From contig NZ_FQVP01000011.1 of NCBI RefSeq assembly GCF_900129395.1, forward strand, positions 1-64,000: DNA of 64,000 nucleotides, in the 5' to 3' direction. The notes under the pieces are model-generated. The model did not search any database. It worked only from the letters and a program-made list of their open reading frames with translations, and was not told where the DNA came from. Both the position numbers and the translations under genes were made by a program. Positions 16,552-25,139 of this stretch are shown here, one piece after another (within the stretch, counting starts at the first letter, position 1; each line of letters begins with the position of its first letter). Origin of the DNA: Pseudosulfitobacter pseudonitzschiae (lineage in GTDB: Bacteria > Pseudomonadota > Alphaproteobacteria > Rhodobacterales > Rhodobacteraceae).

Positions 16552-17715
16552 ATGAATGCACCTGTTAAATTCGACGGCCTCGAAGTGGGCTATGACGTGC
16601 CGGCGCTGCCGGGCATGGATGCGGCGGACATCCAGACGCCGTGCCTTGTGCTGGATCTGGACGCGCTGGAGCGCAACATCGTCAAGATGGGCGATTACGC
16701 AAAAGCGCACGGGATGCGCCACCGCGTGCATGGCAAGATGCACAAGTCGGTGGACGTGGCCAAGTTGCAGGAACGTCTGGGCGGTGCTGTTGGCGTTTGC
16801 TGTCAGAAAGTGTCCGAGGCCGAGGTGTTCGCCCGTGGCGGGATCAAGGATATTCTGGTGTCGAACCAGGTCCGCGATGCGGCCAAGATCGACCGGCTGG
16901 CGCGGCTGCCCAAGTTCGGCGCGCGCACCATCGTCTGCGTGGATGACGTGGCCAACGTGGCCGAGCTGTCGGCGGCGGCGGTGAAACATGGCACCGAGAT
17001 CGAGGTGCTGGTCGAGATCGACTGTGGCGCGGGGCGGTGCGGTGTGACCACCACGGATGCGGTGATCGAGATTGCCAAGGCGGTGCAGGCGGCGGACGGT
17101 CTGACCTTTACCGGCATCCAGGCCTATCAGGGTGCTATGCAGCATCTGGACAGCTATGAGGCCCGCAAGGCCAAGCTGGACATTGCGATTGCACAGGTCA
17201 AGGACGCGGTTGACGGGTTGAAGGCCGAAGGCATCGAATGCGAGCTAGTCTCGGGCGGCGGCACGGGCAGCTATTACTTTGAGAGCAACTCGGGCGTTTA
17301 TAACGAACTGCAATGCGGGTCCTATGCGTTCATGGATGCCGATTACGGCCGCATTCTGGATGCCAGCGGACAGCGTATCGACCAAGGCGAATGGGAAAAT
17401 GCGTTCTTTATTCTCACGCAGGTGATGAGCCACGCCAAGCCCGGCCTTGCGGTTGTGGATGCGGGCCTGAAAGCGCAGTCGGTGGACAGCGGGTTGCCGG
17501 TGATCTTTGGCCGCACGGATATCGAATACACCAAATGTTCCGATGAGCACGGCGTGGTATCCGACCCTGACGGCGTGTTGAAAGTGGGCGACAAGCTGCG
17601 GCTGGTGCCGGGGCACTGTGACCCCACCGCCAACGTACACGACTGGTACGTGGGCGTGCGCGGCGACAAGGTCGAGGTCCTGTGGCCGGTGTCGGCGCGC
17701 GGCAAAGCCTATTGA
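16552..17715 (+). CDS. bhcC: Beta-hydroxyaspartate aldolase BhcC
   Basis: BhcC condenses glycine with glyoxylate to form beta-hydroxyaspartate, the carbon-carbon bond-forming step of the cycle. The 387-residue protein belongs to the D-threonine-aldolase / D-serine-dehydratase fold-type III PLP family. HGKMHKS contains the probable PLP lysine (about residue 62), and the C-terminal PGHCDPT-NVHDWY block supplies the divalent-metal His and Cys ligands. It starts 13 bp after bhcB behind AAGGAG. Confidence 0.95.
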   Translation: MNAPVKFDGLEVGYDVPALPGMDAADIQTPCLVLDLDALERNIVKMGDYAKAHGMRHRVHGKMHKSVDVAKLQERLGGAVGVCCQKVSEAEVFARGGIKDILVSNQVRDAAKIDRLARLPKFGARTIVCVDDVANVAELSAAAVKHGTEIEVLVEIDCGAGRCGVTTTDAVIEIAKAVQAADGLTFTGIQAYQGAMQHLDSYEARKAKLDIAIAQVKDAVDGLKAEGIECELVSGGGTGSYYFESNSGVYNELQCGSYAFMDADYGRILDASGQRIDQGEWENAFFILTQVMSHAKPGLAVVDAGLKAQSVDSGLPVIFGRTDIEYTKCSDEHGVVSDPDGVLKVGDKLRLVPGHCDPTANVHDWYVGVRGDKVEVLWPVSARGKAY

Positions 17716-17777
17716 TCCCCTTTGTGCAGGCGGCACGCGGTCGCCTGCACTGTCCCAAACTGACCGGAGCCACCCCC

Positions 17778-18743
17778 ATGCTGATCGTCCCCGAACGCGA
17801 GATTGCCAACCTGATGACCCGAGCCGCCGCCTTTGATGCGGTGGAACAGGTCTTTGCCGCCATGGCGGCGGGCGATGCCTATAACTTCCCCGTCGTGCGC
17901 GAGGCGATTGGTCACGAGGATGCGCTGTACGGGTTCAAGGGCGGGTTTGACCGCGCCGGGCTGACGCTGGGCCTGAAGGCGGGCGGGTATTGGCCGAACA
18001 ACCTGGAAAAGCGGAACCTGATCAACCACCAGTCCACGGTGTTCCTGTTCGATCCCGACACCGGCAGGGCGCGGGCGATGGTGGGGGGCAACCTGTTGAC
18101 CGCCCTGCGCACCGCCGCTGCGTCATCGGTGTCGATCAAACATCTGGCGCGCAAGGATGCACGCGTGATCGGTATGGTGGGTGCGGGCCATCAGGCGACA
18201 TTCCAGCTGCGTGCGGCGCTGGAGCAGCGGGATTTCGACAAGGTGATCGGCTGGAACTATCACCCCGAGATGCTGCCCAACATCGAGAAGATCGCGCGCG
18301 AGGCAGGCGTGCCGTTCCAGGCGGTCGATCTGCCCGGCATGGTCGAGGCGGATGTGATCATTTCCATCACGTCTGCGTTTTCCCCGTCGCTGATGGCGGA
18401 TCATGTGGCACCCGGTTGCCATCTGGCGTGCATGGGCACCGACACCAAGGGCAAGCAAGAGGTCGAGGCGGCGCTGCTGGCGCGGGCCACGGTCTTTACC
18501 GACGAGGTCGCGCAATCGGTGTCGATTGGCGAGGCACAGCACGCGGTGGCTGAGGGGCTGATTGCCGAAAGCGACGTGCACCAGTTGGGCGCGGTCATCA
18601 ACGGCACCCACGCGGGGCGGGTCAGCGACGACCAGATCACGCTGTTTGACGGCACCGGCGTGGGCCTGCAGGATCTGGCCGTGGCGGCGGCGGTTGTGGA
18701 TCTGGCGGTGGCGCAGGGGATTGCGATCGAGGTGGATTTTTAG
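17778..18743 (+). CDS. bhcD: Iminosuccinate reductase BhcD
   Basis: BhcD reduces iminosuccinate to L-aspartate, which BhcA uses as amino donor. The 321-residue protein is in the ornithine cyclodeaminase / mu-crystallin family, with a GMVGAGHQA nucleotide-binding turn near residue 133 and an upstream NLLTALRTAAAS segment. ATG 17778 (MLIVPEREI) is chosen; the frame extends upstream into bhcC without a better site. It is the last gene of the operon. Confidence 0.94.
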   Translation: MLIVPEREIANLMTRAAAFDAVEQVFAAMAAGDAYNFPVVREAIGHEDALYGFKGGFDRAGLTLGLKAGGYWPNNLEKRNLINHQSTVFLFDPDTGRARAMVGGNLLTALRTAAASSVSIKHLARKDARVIGMVGAGHQATFQLRAALEQRDFDKVIGWNYHPEMLPNIEKIAREAGVPFQAVDLPGMVEADVIISITSAFSPSLMADHVAPGCHLACMGTDTKGKQEVEAALLARATVFTDEVAQSVSIGEAQHAVAEGLIAESDVHQLGAVINGTHAGRVSDDQITLFDGTGVGLQDLAVAAAVVDLAVAQGIAIEVDF

Positions 18744-18785
18744 GAGAGCTAAACGTCGCAGTTTCGAAATGTGAGTGCGAATGGT

Positions 18786-19058
18786 TCACACATCTTCAAG
18801 GGGGTCTTTGGGATCACCTGTGCGCAACACATGCAAATGGTGTACGGGATTGGACCCGTTGAAAAGTTGAGTGACACTTAGATCTCCATTGCCCCAAGCA
18901 CTTGAAAAAAGATGCAGAGAAGATCCACTTCTCGATTTTTGCAGGCTCTGTAGGTCCACGATCAACTGATCGATTTCATCTGCGGTGATGATAAGGTTCA
19001 CAACCGGCGTTGGCCCGTATTCGGGATCATCATGATTTTCTACTTCAACTGAAATCAT
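18786..19058 (-). CDS. Small orphan protein, possibly immunity-like
   Basis: This is a 90-residue acidic protein with no recognised domain. The segments TADEIDQLIVDLQSLQ, HLFSSAWGNGDLS and HHLHVLR resemble small immunity-type proteins (Imm32-like), but that is a weak impression and no partner toxin is adjacent. It is more A+T-rich than its neighbours and lies between bhcD (convergent) and the fic gene (same strand, 35 bp upstream). Coding status is likely but not certain. Confidence 0.55.
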   Translation of the reverse strand: MISVEVENHDDPEYGPTPVVNLIITADEIDQLIVDLQSLQKSRSGSSLHLFSSAWGNGDLSVTQLFNGSNPVHHLHVLRTGDPKDPLEDV

Positions 19059-19093
19059 CTATCTGGCCACTTTCTTAACCTAGGCTTCGTTGT

Positions 19094-20293
19094 TTATAGC
19101 ACATCAGCCTCGGCAAAGAGGTTGGGAAAAAGCCGCTCGCGGTAATCCAGCGGAAAGGCCAGCCGTACGGGCGTTTTCGGCCCGCTTGAGGTCAGGAAAC
19201 CCGCGCTTGTCAGCAATTTCAGCGTGTTGCGTGCCGTGCGTTCGGATGTCTTCAGGACGATCTGCGCGTCGCCACGGTCCAGTGTGCCGTGGCGCAGGAC
19301 CGCCGACATCAGGTCCGGCGCGCGTTTGTCGTCGATGGTGTCGGCCACCAACCTGCGATAGCGTTTCTCCAGCCCGCCCAGATCGAACAATTTCGCCGAA
19401 AAAGTGACCTGATCCAGCGCCACCTGCAGAAACCATGTGCAGAATGTTTGCAGCGCCGCCTGGGACAGGTTGCCGCGTCCGTCGCGGTCGCCCCGGCGGG
19501 GGGTGTCGGCGTGGTCCATCATCTGTTTGTATTCGCCGCGATCCTCCAGCCCCCGCGCCAACCCGCGCGAGATCGACCACAGCCCGTTGCCCCCGATCCC
19601 CGCATTCAGCGCCATCGCGTGCGACATCAGCCGGCTGACGCGGCCGTTCCCGTCGGGAAAGGGATGGATGAAGTTCAGCCGGTGATGCGCCGAGGCAATG
19701 GCGATGATCCGCCCGCTGGCGGACCGTTCGGCGATGCGAAAGCGCTTGTCGAAATGCTCCATGAAGGCCGCCACGCGGTCGGACGACGGCGGCAGGTGCC
19801 GCCCCACGGCCACCTCGCGGTCGCCGGGCTGACGCATCCGGCCCGGCACGATGGGTTCCTGTGTGCCGTCGGGGTGGTCGACCACACGGAATTCGTCGGG
19901 CATTTCGTCGTAAAAGGCGCGGTGCACCCATGTCAGGAATTCAACTGAAGTGGGCGCAGGCAATGTCCCGTCGCGGTGCATCTGGTCGATGGCGCGCTGC
20001 ACGATGACATGGGCGCGCGCCTCAAGCGCGAGGGGGCGGGTTTCCGCCTCGAGTTCGGCACCGGCCAGTGCGCGGGCGATGTCGCGCGGGCGGGTGTTGT
20101 GACCTTCGATCAGGTTGGAGTAGTAACAGTTCATCATCCGCACCAGGTCGGCCAGCTCGGCGGCGCTGTCGGGGTGCAGGCCATGCCCCAGATCGCTGGC
20201 GGCGCGCTGGATTTCGACCGACAGGTCAGCCAGTGCGGCGGGGATGTGATCTTCGAAAAAGCAGGGTTCTATGCGGCCCGGTGTTTCCAACAT
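19094..20293 (-). CDS. Fic-domain protein (class II, N-terminal self-inhibitory motif)
   Basis: This 399-residue Fic protein has an intact catalytic loop HPFPDGNGR at 210-218, so it should transfer AMP or a similar nucleotide moiety from a nucleotide to a target hydroxyl. The N-terminal helix carries the class II inhibitory motif SNLIEG (Ser59 to Glu63-Gly64), which holds the enzyme inactive. The C-terminal 100 residues look like a winged helix (TSERTARNTLKLLTSAGFL), so it may also bind DNA. Three TTGCCGAT repeats lie immediately upstream. The target is unknown. Confidence 0.9.
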   Translation of the reverse strand: MLETPGRIEPCFFEDHIPAALADLSVEIQRAASDLGHGLHPDSAAELADLVRMMNCYYSNLIEGHNTRPRDIARALAGAELEAETRPLALEARAHVIVQRAIDQMHRDGTLPAPTSVEFLTWVHRAFYDEMPDEFRVVDHPDGTQEPIVPGRMRQPGDREVAVGRHLPPSSDRVAAFMEHFDKRFRIAERSASGRIIAIASAHHRLNFIHPFPDGNGRVSRLMSHAMALNAGIGGNGLWSISRGLARGLEDRGEYKQMMDHADTPRRGDRDGRGNLSQAALQTFCTWFLQVALDQVTFSAKLFDLGGLEKRYRRLVADTIDDKRAPDLMSAVLRHGTLDRGDAQIVLKTSERTARNTLKLLTSAGFLTSSGPKTPVRLAFPLDYRERLFPNLFAEADVL

Positions 20294-20296
20294 TTT

Positions 20297-20387
20297 TTGC
20301 CGATCTTGTGTTCGTCAAAAGTTGAATGTTTATAGGGCATAAATAGAGAAAATTGCAAGAGTTTGCCGATATCGGTTGCCGATCTTG
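20297..20387. promoter_or_regulatory. Three TTGCCGAT repeats upstream of fic
   Basis: TTGCCGATCTTG occurs at 20297-20308 and again at 20376-20387. A third TTGCCGAT at 20363-20370 is part of the palindrome CCGATATCGG (20366-20375). The first copy ends 4 bp from the fic start codon, where a bound protein would block translation or transcription. Autoregulation by the winged helix of Fic is a possible reading. Confidence 0.5.
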
Positions 20388-20447
20388 CATGCCGGTCTTT
20401 GACATGGGCCACTCTGACAGAGCGGCCCATGCGGGGCTGGGGAGGGA

Positions 20448-21467
20448 TCAGCCCTCTTTGTAATACGACGCGTAGCCGTTCAGCGCCGGTGCGCCGCCCA
20501 GGTGGGCGTAGAGCACTTTGGATCCTTCGGGGAAGAAGCCCTTGCGCGTCAGGTCGATCATGCCCTGCATGGATTTGCCTTCGTAAACCGGGTCGGTGAT
20601 CATCGCCTCGGTGCGGGCCGCCAGGCGGATCGCTTCGTTGGTTTCGTCCGACGGCACGCCATATGCGGGATAGGCGTAGTCATTGTTGATCACGATCTCG
20701 TCTTCGCGGACCTTGCGGCCAAGGCCGACCAGCTCGGCGGTGTCATCGACGATGCTGCGCACCTGGGCGCGGGTCTGTTCGGGTGTGCCCGAGGCATCGA
20801 TGCCGATCACGCTTTCGGCGCGGTCCTGCGCGGCAAAGCCCACGATCATCCCCGCCTGAGTCGAGCCGGTGACGACGCAAACGACGATATAGTCGAACTT
20901 GAAGCCCAGTTCCTTCTCTTGCTCGGCAACCTCTTCGGCAAAGCCGATATAGCCAAGTGCGCCGTATTTGTGCACCGAGGCACCGGCGGGAATGGCATAG
21001 GGCTTGCCGCCCTTGTCCTCGACCGATTTGATCGCGTCTTCCCAGCTTTTGCGGATGCCGATGTCAAAGCCTTCATCGACCAGACGCGAATCCGCGCCCA
21101 TCAGGCGGGTCATCATGATGTTGCCGACGCGGTCATAGACGGCATCGTGGTGCGGCACCCATTTTTCCTGGATCACAACGCAATCCATGCCGATCTTTGC
21201 GGCGGTGGCGGCGACCATACGGGTGTGGTTCGACTGGACCCCGCCGATGGACACCAGCGTGTCGGCACCGGAGGCGATGGCGTCGGGGACGATATATTCC
21301 AGCTTGCGCAGCTTGTTGCCGCCCATGGCCAGACCCGAGTTGCAGTCTTCGCGTTTGGCGTAGATTTCGACCTTGCCGCCCAGGGCTTCGCTCAGGCGGG
21401 GCAGGTGTTCGATGGCGGTGCGCCCGAATGTCAGCGGGTAGCGTTCGAATTTATCAAGCAGGGACAT
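20448..21467 (-). CDS. acdS: 1-Aminocyclopropane-1-carboxylate (ACC) deaminase
   Basis: AcdS opens the ring of the plant ethylene precursor ACC to give 2-oxobutyrate and ammonia. The 339-residue protein starts FERYPLTFG like characterised enzymes. The PLP lysine is Lys52 in [10 protein letters not shown]. Tyr295 and Glu296 (DPVYEGKS) and Leu323 (AHLGG) match the residues that separate true ACC deaminases from D-cysteine desulfhydrases (Tyr294, Glu295 and Leu322 in the Pseudomonas enzyme). It is divergent from an Lrp-family regulator, the standard acdR-acdS layout. The frame is open far upstream, but homology fixes the start at 21467. Confidence 0.95.
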   Translation of the reverse strand: MSLLDKFERYPLTFGRTAIEHLPRLSEALGGKVEIYAKREDCNSGLAMGGNKLRKLEYIVPDAIASGADTLVSIGGVQSNHTRMVAATAAKIGMDCVVIQEKWVPHHDAVYDRVGNIMMTRLMGADSRLVDEGFDIGIRKSWEDAIKSVEDKGGKPYAIPAGASVHKYGALGYIGFAEEVAEQEKELGFKFDYIVVCVVTGSTQAGMIVGFAAQDRAESVIGIDASGTPEQTRAQVRSIVDDTAELVGLGRKVREDEIVINNDYAYPAYGVPSDETNEAIRLAARTEAMITDPVYEGKSMQGMIDLTRKGFFPEGSKVLYAHLGGAPALNGYASYYKEG

Positions 21468-21551
21468 GGTTTTCCTTCCGGTTTGGCTTTGGTGCATGTT
21501 AGGGGAAGAAGGATGAAATGTGCTTTCTAAGTTGGGGGCATGTTTTACATA

Positions 21552-21582
21552 TTTCTGATGAGAAACCGAAAATACTATTCGG
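21552..21582. promoter_or_regulatory. Candidate AcdR/Lrp binding region
   Basis: Two adjacent dyads lie in the 138-bp acdS-acdR intergenic region: TTTCT-gatg-AGAAA (21552-21565) and CCGAAAATACTATTCGG (21566-21582). Lrp-type regulators bind such A+T-centred palindromes, usually several in phase. Confidence 0.5.
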
Positions 21583-21605
21583 TGCGATAGATAGTCAGGT
21601 AAATT

Positions 21606-22082
21606 ATGGAAGAATCTTCCACAGAAGGCATCGACAGAATCGACCGCAGGATTCTGCGGCTGTTGCAGCAGGACGGGCGGTTGACCAATGCCGAGATCGC
21701 GCAGCGGGTGAACATCAGCCCGGCCACCTGTCACCGCCGGATACGACGCCTGTTCGCGGACCAGCATGTGCTGGACGTGCGCGGGCGGATCAATCCGGTG
21801 TCGGTGGGCCTGGGGTCGCTGGTGATGGTGGGCGTGGTGCTGGACCGGTCCACGCCCGACAGCTTTGCCGCCTTCGAGGACGCGGTGATTGCCATGCCCG
21901 AGGTGCTGGATTGCAACCTGGTGGCGGGGGATTTCGATTACCTGCTGAAAATCCGCGTGCGGGATATGGCGGATTTCAACGCGCTGCACAGCAAGATGCT
22001 GATCGCCCTGCCCGGCGTGCGGCAGATCCGCAGCTTTTTCGTGATGAAAGAGGTCAAGGACAACGCGCCACTGCCGTTTTAG
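21606..22082 (+). CDS. acdR: Lrp/AsnC-family regulator of ACC deaminase
   Basis: This 158-residue Lrp/AsnC protein has an N-terminal helix-turn-helix (about residues 10-60; [21 protein letters not shown]) and a C-terminal RAM effector domain. It is divergent from acdS, as in most acdS-bearing proteobacteria where AcdR activates acdS when ACC is present. Its 3' end overlaps the convergent FAD oxidoreductase gene by 4 bp. Confidence 0.9.
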   Translation: MEESSTEGIDRIDRRILRLLQQDGRLTNAEIAQRVNISPATCHRRIRRLFADQHVLDVRGRINPVSVGLGSLVMVGVVLDRSTPDSFAAFEDAVIAMPEVLDCNLVAGDFDYLLKIRVRDMADFNALHSKMLIALPGVRQIRSFFVMKEVKDNAPLPF

Positions 22083-23299
22083 GGGGCCAGCGCCCGCGTC
22101 AGCGCATCGTCCCGGCCATCCACAATGTCGGCCAGCAGCGCGCCGGTGGTCGGCCCAAGGGTCAGGCCCTGATGCCCGTGGCCAAAGTTGAACCACAGTT
22201 TGTCGTGGCGCGGCGCACGGCCCACCATGGGCAACATGCGCGGCAGGCAGGGGCGCACGCCTTGCCACTGGCTGTCAGGCACGGGGCCGTTCAACCCGAC
22301 CAATGCGCCCGCCGCGGCTGCTCCGTGGGTCAGTTGCGCCAGATTTTGCGGGGCTGTCGTGCGGGCCAGATGCGCACCCGTGGTGATGCGCAGGCCGCGC
22401 GCCATGGTCGACATGACCACGCCGTGATCGGCCAGCAGATAGGGGCGGGCAAGTTTCCCCTGCATATCGTAGTGCCCGTGATAGCCGCGTTTCATCACCA
22501 TCGGCACACGGTAGCCCAGGTGTTTCAACAGCGCAGGCGACCACGGTCCCAGCGCCACCACCAGATGTTCCGCGCTCAGATGGCCGCCATCGCGGTCCAC
22601 GCGCCAGCCGGTGACGGTCTCGGTGATCTGGTGCACGGCACTTTGCAGGATCGTGCCGCCGCGTGCCTCGAACAGTTTGGCATAGGCGCGGACCAGCGCG
22701 CCGGGGTCGGATGTGCTCCAGCTTTCGTCCCAGACGATGGCACCCGCCGGGCTGCGGGTCAGCGCCGGTTCTTCAGTGCGCAGGTCGGACCCGGCCACGC
22801 AGCGCAGCGCCAACCCGTGGGTTTCGGCAAAGTCGGTGGCGGTCTGCGCACGCGCGTCGAAATCCTGCGCGGTCTCGTAAATCTCGCCCAGTCCGGTGCG
22901 GCGGATCAGGGCGTCGGCGCCTGCGTCGGCCACCAGCGTGCCGTGGTCGGCGGTCGCGCGGGCGATCAGTGCGGCGTAATGCGGGATCACTTGGGCATAG
23001 CGGGCGGGGGCCGAGTGGCGGAAATAGTCCAGCAAGGCGCGTGCCGACCCCGGCAGAACCGCGGGGTCCAGCCGAAAGTCGTTGCTGCGCCCCAGCCCGT
23101 AACGCAACAGCGTCGCCAGATCGCGCGGCATGGCATAGGGCGCGCGGGCCTCGGCCTGAATGACGCCCGCGTTGCCGTGGCTGGTTTCCTCGCCCGGTCC
23201 ACGCTGGTCGATCACGCGCACCGCATGGCCTTGCGCCTGCAAGGCCAGTGCGGCGCTGATCCCGACCATGCCGGCACCCAGAACAAGGAAATCCGCCAT
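22079..23299 (-). CDS. FAD-dependent D-amino-acid dehydrogenase-like oxidoreductase
   Basis: This 406-residue DAO-superfamily flavoprotein resembles DadA. The ADP-binding GAGMVG lies at residues 8-13, with HGNAGVIQ following, and a C-terminal [14 protein letters not shown] completes the FAD fold. DadA enzymes oxidise D-amino acids to imino acids and pass electrons to the membrane. It is the last gene of the ten-gene minus-strand operon, directly after ridA, whose product deaminates such imines. The exact substrate is not readable. Confidence 0.85.
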   Translation of the reverse strand: MADFLVLGAGMVGISAALALQAQGHAVRVIDQRGPGEETSHGNAGVIQAEARAPYAMPRDLATLLRYGLGRSNDFRLDPAVLPGSARALLDYFRHSAPARYAQVIPHYAALIARATADHGTLVADAGADALIRRTGLGEIYETAQDFDARAQTATDFAETHGLALRCVAGSDLRTEEPALTRSPAGAIVWDESWSTSDPGALVRAYAKLFEARGGTILQSAVHQITETVTGWRVDRDGGHLSAEHLVVALGPWSPALLKHLGYRVPMVMKRGYHGHYDMQGKLARPYLLADHGVVMSTMARGLRITTGAHLARTTAPQNLAQLTHGAAAAGALVGLNGPVPDSQWQGVRPCLPRMLPMVGRAPRHDKLWFNFGHGHQGLTLGPTTGALLADIVDGRDDALTRALAP

Positions 23300-23304
23300 T
23301 CCGG

Positions 23305-23637
23305 TCAGCCTTGTGCGATCACGGTGATTTCGACCTTGGCGTCGATCATCAGCGCGGCGGCAAGGGTTGTGCGCACGGGGTAGGGTTGCGGGAATGCGGC
23401 GGCATAGACCGCGTTAAAGGCGGCAAAATCCGCCGGATCGGTCAGGTAACAGGTGGCCGAGATTACGTGCGACAGGTCCAGCCCTTCGGTGGCCAGCGTC
23501 GCCTTGATGTTGGCGATGCAGTTTTCGGTTTGCGCGGTGATGCCCTCGGGGATCTTGCCGTTGGCGTCAAAGCCCAGCTCGCCGGACAGGTACAGGGTGT
23601 TGTCGATGCGGCGGGTTTTCGAGAGGGGGATGTTCAT
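23305..23637 (-). CDS. RidA-family imine/enamine deaminase
   Basis: This 110-residue RidA (YjgF/YER057c/UK114) protein hydrolyses reactive 2-imino or enamino acids to keto acids. It has the family's LYLSGELGFDANGKI start and the C-terminal VRTTLAAALMIDAKVEI block. The Arg near the end (PVRTT) matches the carboxylate-binding Arg of active RidA. It lies between amidase and DadA-like genes with 5-11 bp gaps, where it would clear imines made by the dehydrogenase and the PLP dehydratase. Confidence 0.92.
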   Translation of the reverse strand: MNIPLSKTRRIDNTLYLSGELGFDANGKIPEGITAQTENCIANIKATLATEGLDLSHVISATCYLTDPADFAAFNAVYAAAFPQPYPVRTTLAAALMIDAKVEITVIAQG

Positions 23638-23648
23638 GGTTAACGCTT

Positions 23649-25139
23649 TCAGTTGAATGTCAGGAATTCGTCCGCCTGCGACAGCGGTGGGGCGGTGCGC
23701 AGGGCGGCAAAGTCGGGGGCAGGCACGGCCAGATCGGTGCCTGCGATGATCGCCTCAAGTTCGGCGGCGACGGCCAGCACACCCAGATCGTCGTGACGCC
23801 GCCCGACGATTTGCAGGCCAAAGGGCATGCCGTTCGCGTCCATCCCGCAGGGGATCGTGATCGACGGATGCCCCGGAATGGTCGAGGCATAGGCCATCGC
23901 CAGCCAGTGATAATAGCTTTTGGTGGGCGTGCCGTCGATTTCGGTCGGGTAGAGTTCGCGCCACGGGCGCGGGCTGATGGTGACGGCGGGCGAGATGATA
24001 AAGTCGTGCAGCTCGAAAAACGCCTGCCAGTCGCGGTGATAGCGCCCTTGGGCAAAGATCGCCTGGGCCACGTCCTCGGCGGAATAGCTGCGGCCTTCGC
24101 GCACGTTGTCAGCGACGTTGGGGCCGACCTGATCGGGGGTTTCGTCGTAAAGTTTTGCGTGGACACCCAAGAACTGCACCCCGCGCAGGACGGAAAAGAT
24201 GCGGTCGGCGTCGGTGCAATCGGGGATGGCTTCGGTGACCTCGCCCAGGAACGGTGCCAGCTTGGGCAGGATCGCGCGGAAGTGGTCGCGGATCAGCGTT
24301 TCGGTGGGGGCAAAGCCGTAGTCCTCGGTGACTGCGATGCGCAGGGATGACAGGTCGCGGCGTGGCAGGTTGGCAAAGCTTGCCGCATCCCACGGCGTTT
24401 GCCCGTCGATCACGGTGGTGAACGGGTCGTTGCGGTCCGGGCGGGCCAGCACCGACAGCATCAACCCTGCATCCGCCACGCTGCGCGCCATCGGACCCGA
24501 GGTGGGCATGGGGATCAACCCTGCCGCGCGGGTGTTGCCCGGCACCACGCCGGGGCTGGGCCGGTAGCCCACGATGCCGCAATAGGCCGCCGGATTGCGC
24601 AGGCTGCCGCCGGTGTCCGATCCGGTGGCCAGCGGGGCATAGTCACAGGCCAGCGCCACCGCCGAGCCGCCCGACGATCCGGCACAGGTGCGCGTCAGGT
24701 CGTAGGGGTTTGCGGTCACCCCGTTGACGCGGTTGCGGGTGTTGCCGCCCGCGCTCCATTCCGGCGTGTTGGTCTTGCCCATCGGCAAACCGCCCGCCGC
24801 GCGCATGGCAGCAACGATGGCGTCGTCGCCGGTGGCGATGTTGTTCGCAAAAGCTTCAGACCCGAAGGTGGTGGGCAGGCCCGTCACATCAATCATGTCC
24901 TTCACCGCAAAGGGCAGGCCGTGCAGCGCCCCCAGGGGCGCGCCCGACATCACGGCGGTTTCGGCCTTTTTCGCGCCCTCCAGCATCCCGTCAAAGTCGC
25001 GCGCGATCAGGGCGTTTACCGCGTGATCCAGCGTTTCGACCTGCGCGATGCACGCCTGCGCCAGCTCGACCGGCGACAATTTTTTGCGCGCGATCAGGCG
25101 GCGGGCGTCGATGGCGCCAAGGCTGGCGGGGTTGGTCAT
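23649..25139 (-). CDS. Amidase-signature hydrolase
   Basis: This 496-residue amidase-signature enzyme has the full Ser-cisSer-Lys triad: the Lys in LPFAVKDMIDV (about residue 80) and the two serines in the GSSGGSA and GSDTGGSLRNP blocks. It cleaves an amide bond. Malonamidase E2 of Bradyrhizobium, which hydrolyses malonamate, belongs to this family, so a malonyl-amide substrate is reasonable beside the malonate genes. The start overlaps the D-serine dehydratase-like gene stop by 4 bp. Substrate unproven. Confidence 0.88.
   Translation of the reverse strand: MTNPASLGAIDARRLIARKKLSPVELAQACIAQVETLDHAVNALIARDFDGMLEGAKKAETAVMSGAPLGALHGLPFAVKDMIDVTGLPTTFGSEAFANNIATGDDAIVAAMRAAGGLPMGKTNTPEWSAGGNTRNRVNGVTANPYDLTRTCAGSSGGSAVALACDYAPLATGSDTGGSLRNPAAYCGIVGYRPSPGVVPGNTRAAGLIPMPTSGPMARSVADAGLMLSVLARPDRNDPFTTVIDGQTPWDAASFANLPRRDLSSLRIAVTEDYGFAPTETLIRDHFRAILPKLAPFLGEVTEAIPDCTDADRIFSVLRGVQFLGVHAKLYDETPDQVGPNVADNVREGRSYSAEDVAQAIFAQGRYHRDWQAFFELHDFIISPAVTISPRPWRELYPTEIDGTPTKSYYHWLAMAYASTIPGHPSITIPCGMDANGMPFGLQIVGRRHDDLGVLAVAAELEAIIAGTDLAVPAPDFAALRTAPPLSQADEFLTFN

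Noticed and set aside
20448-22268. Single long protein covering acdS and the region opposite acdR
   Set aside because: The extra N-terminal 267 residues are low-quality antisense sequence over acdR and the intergenic operators; homology places the acdS start at 21467.
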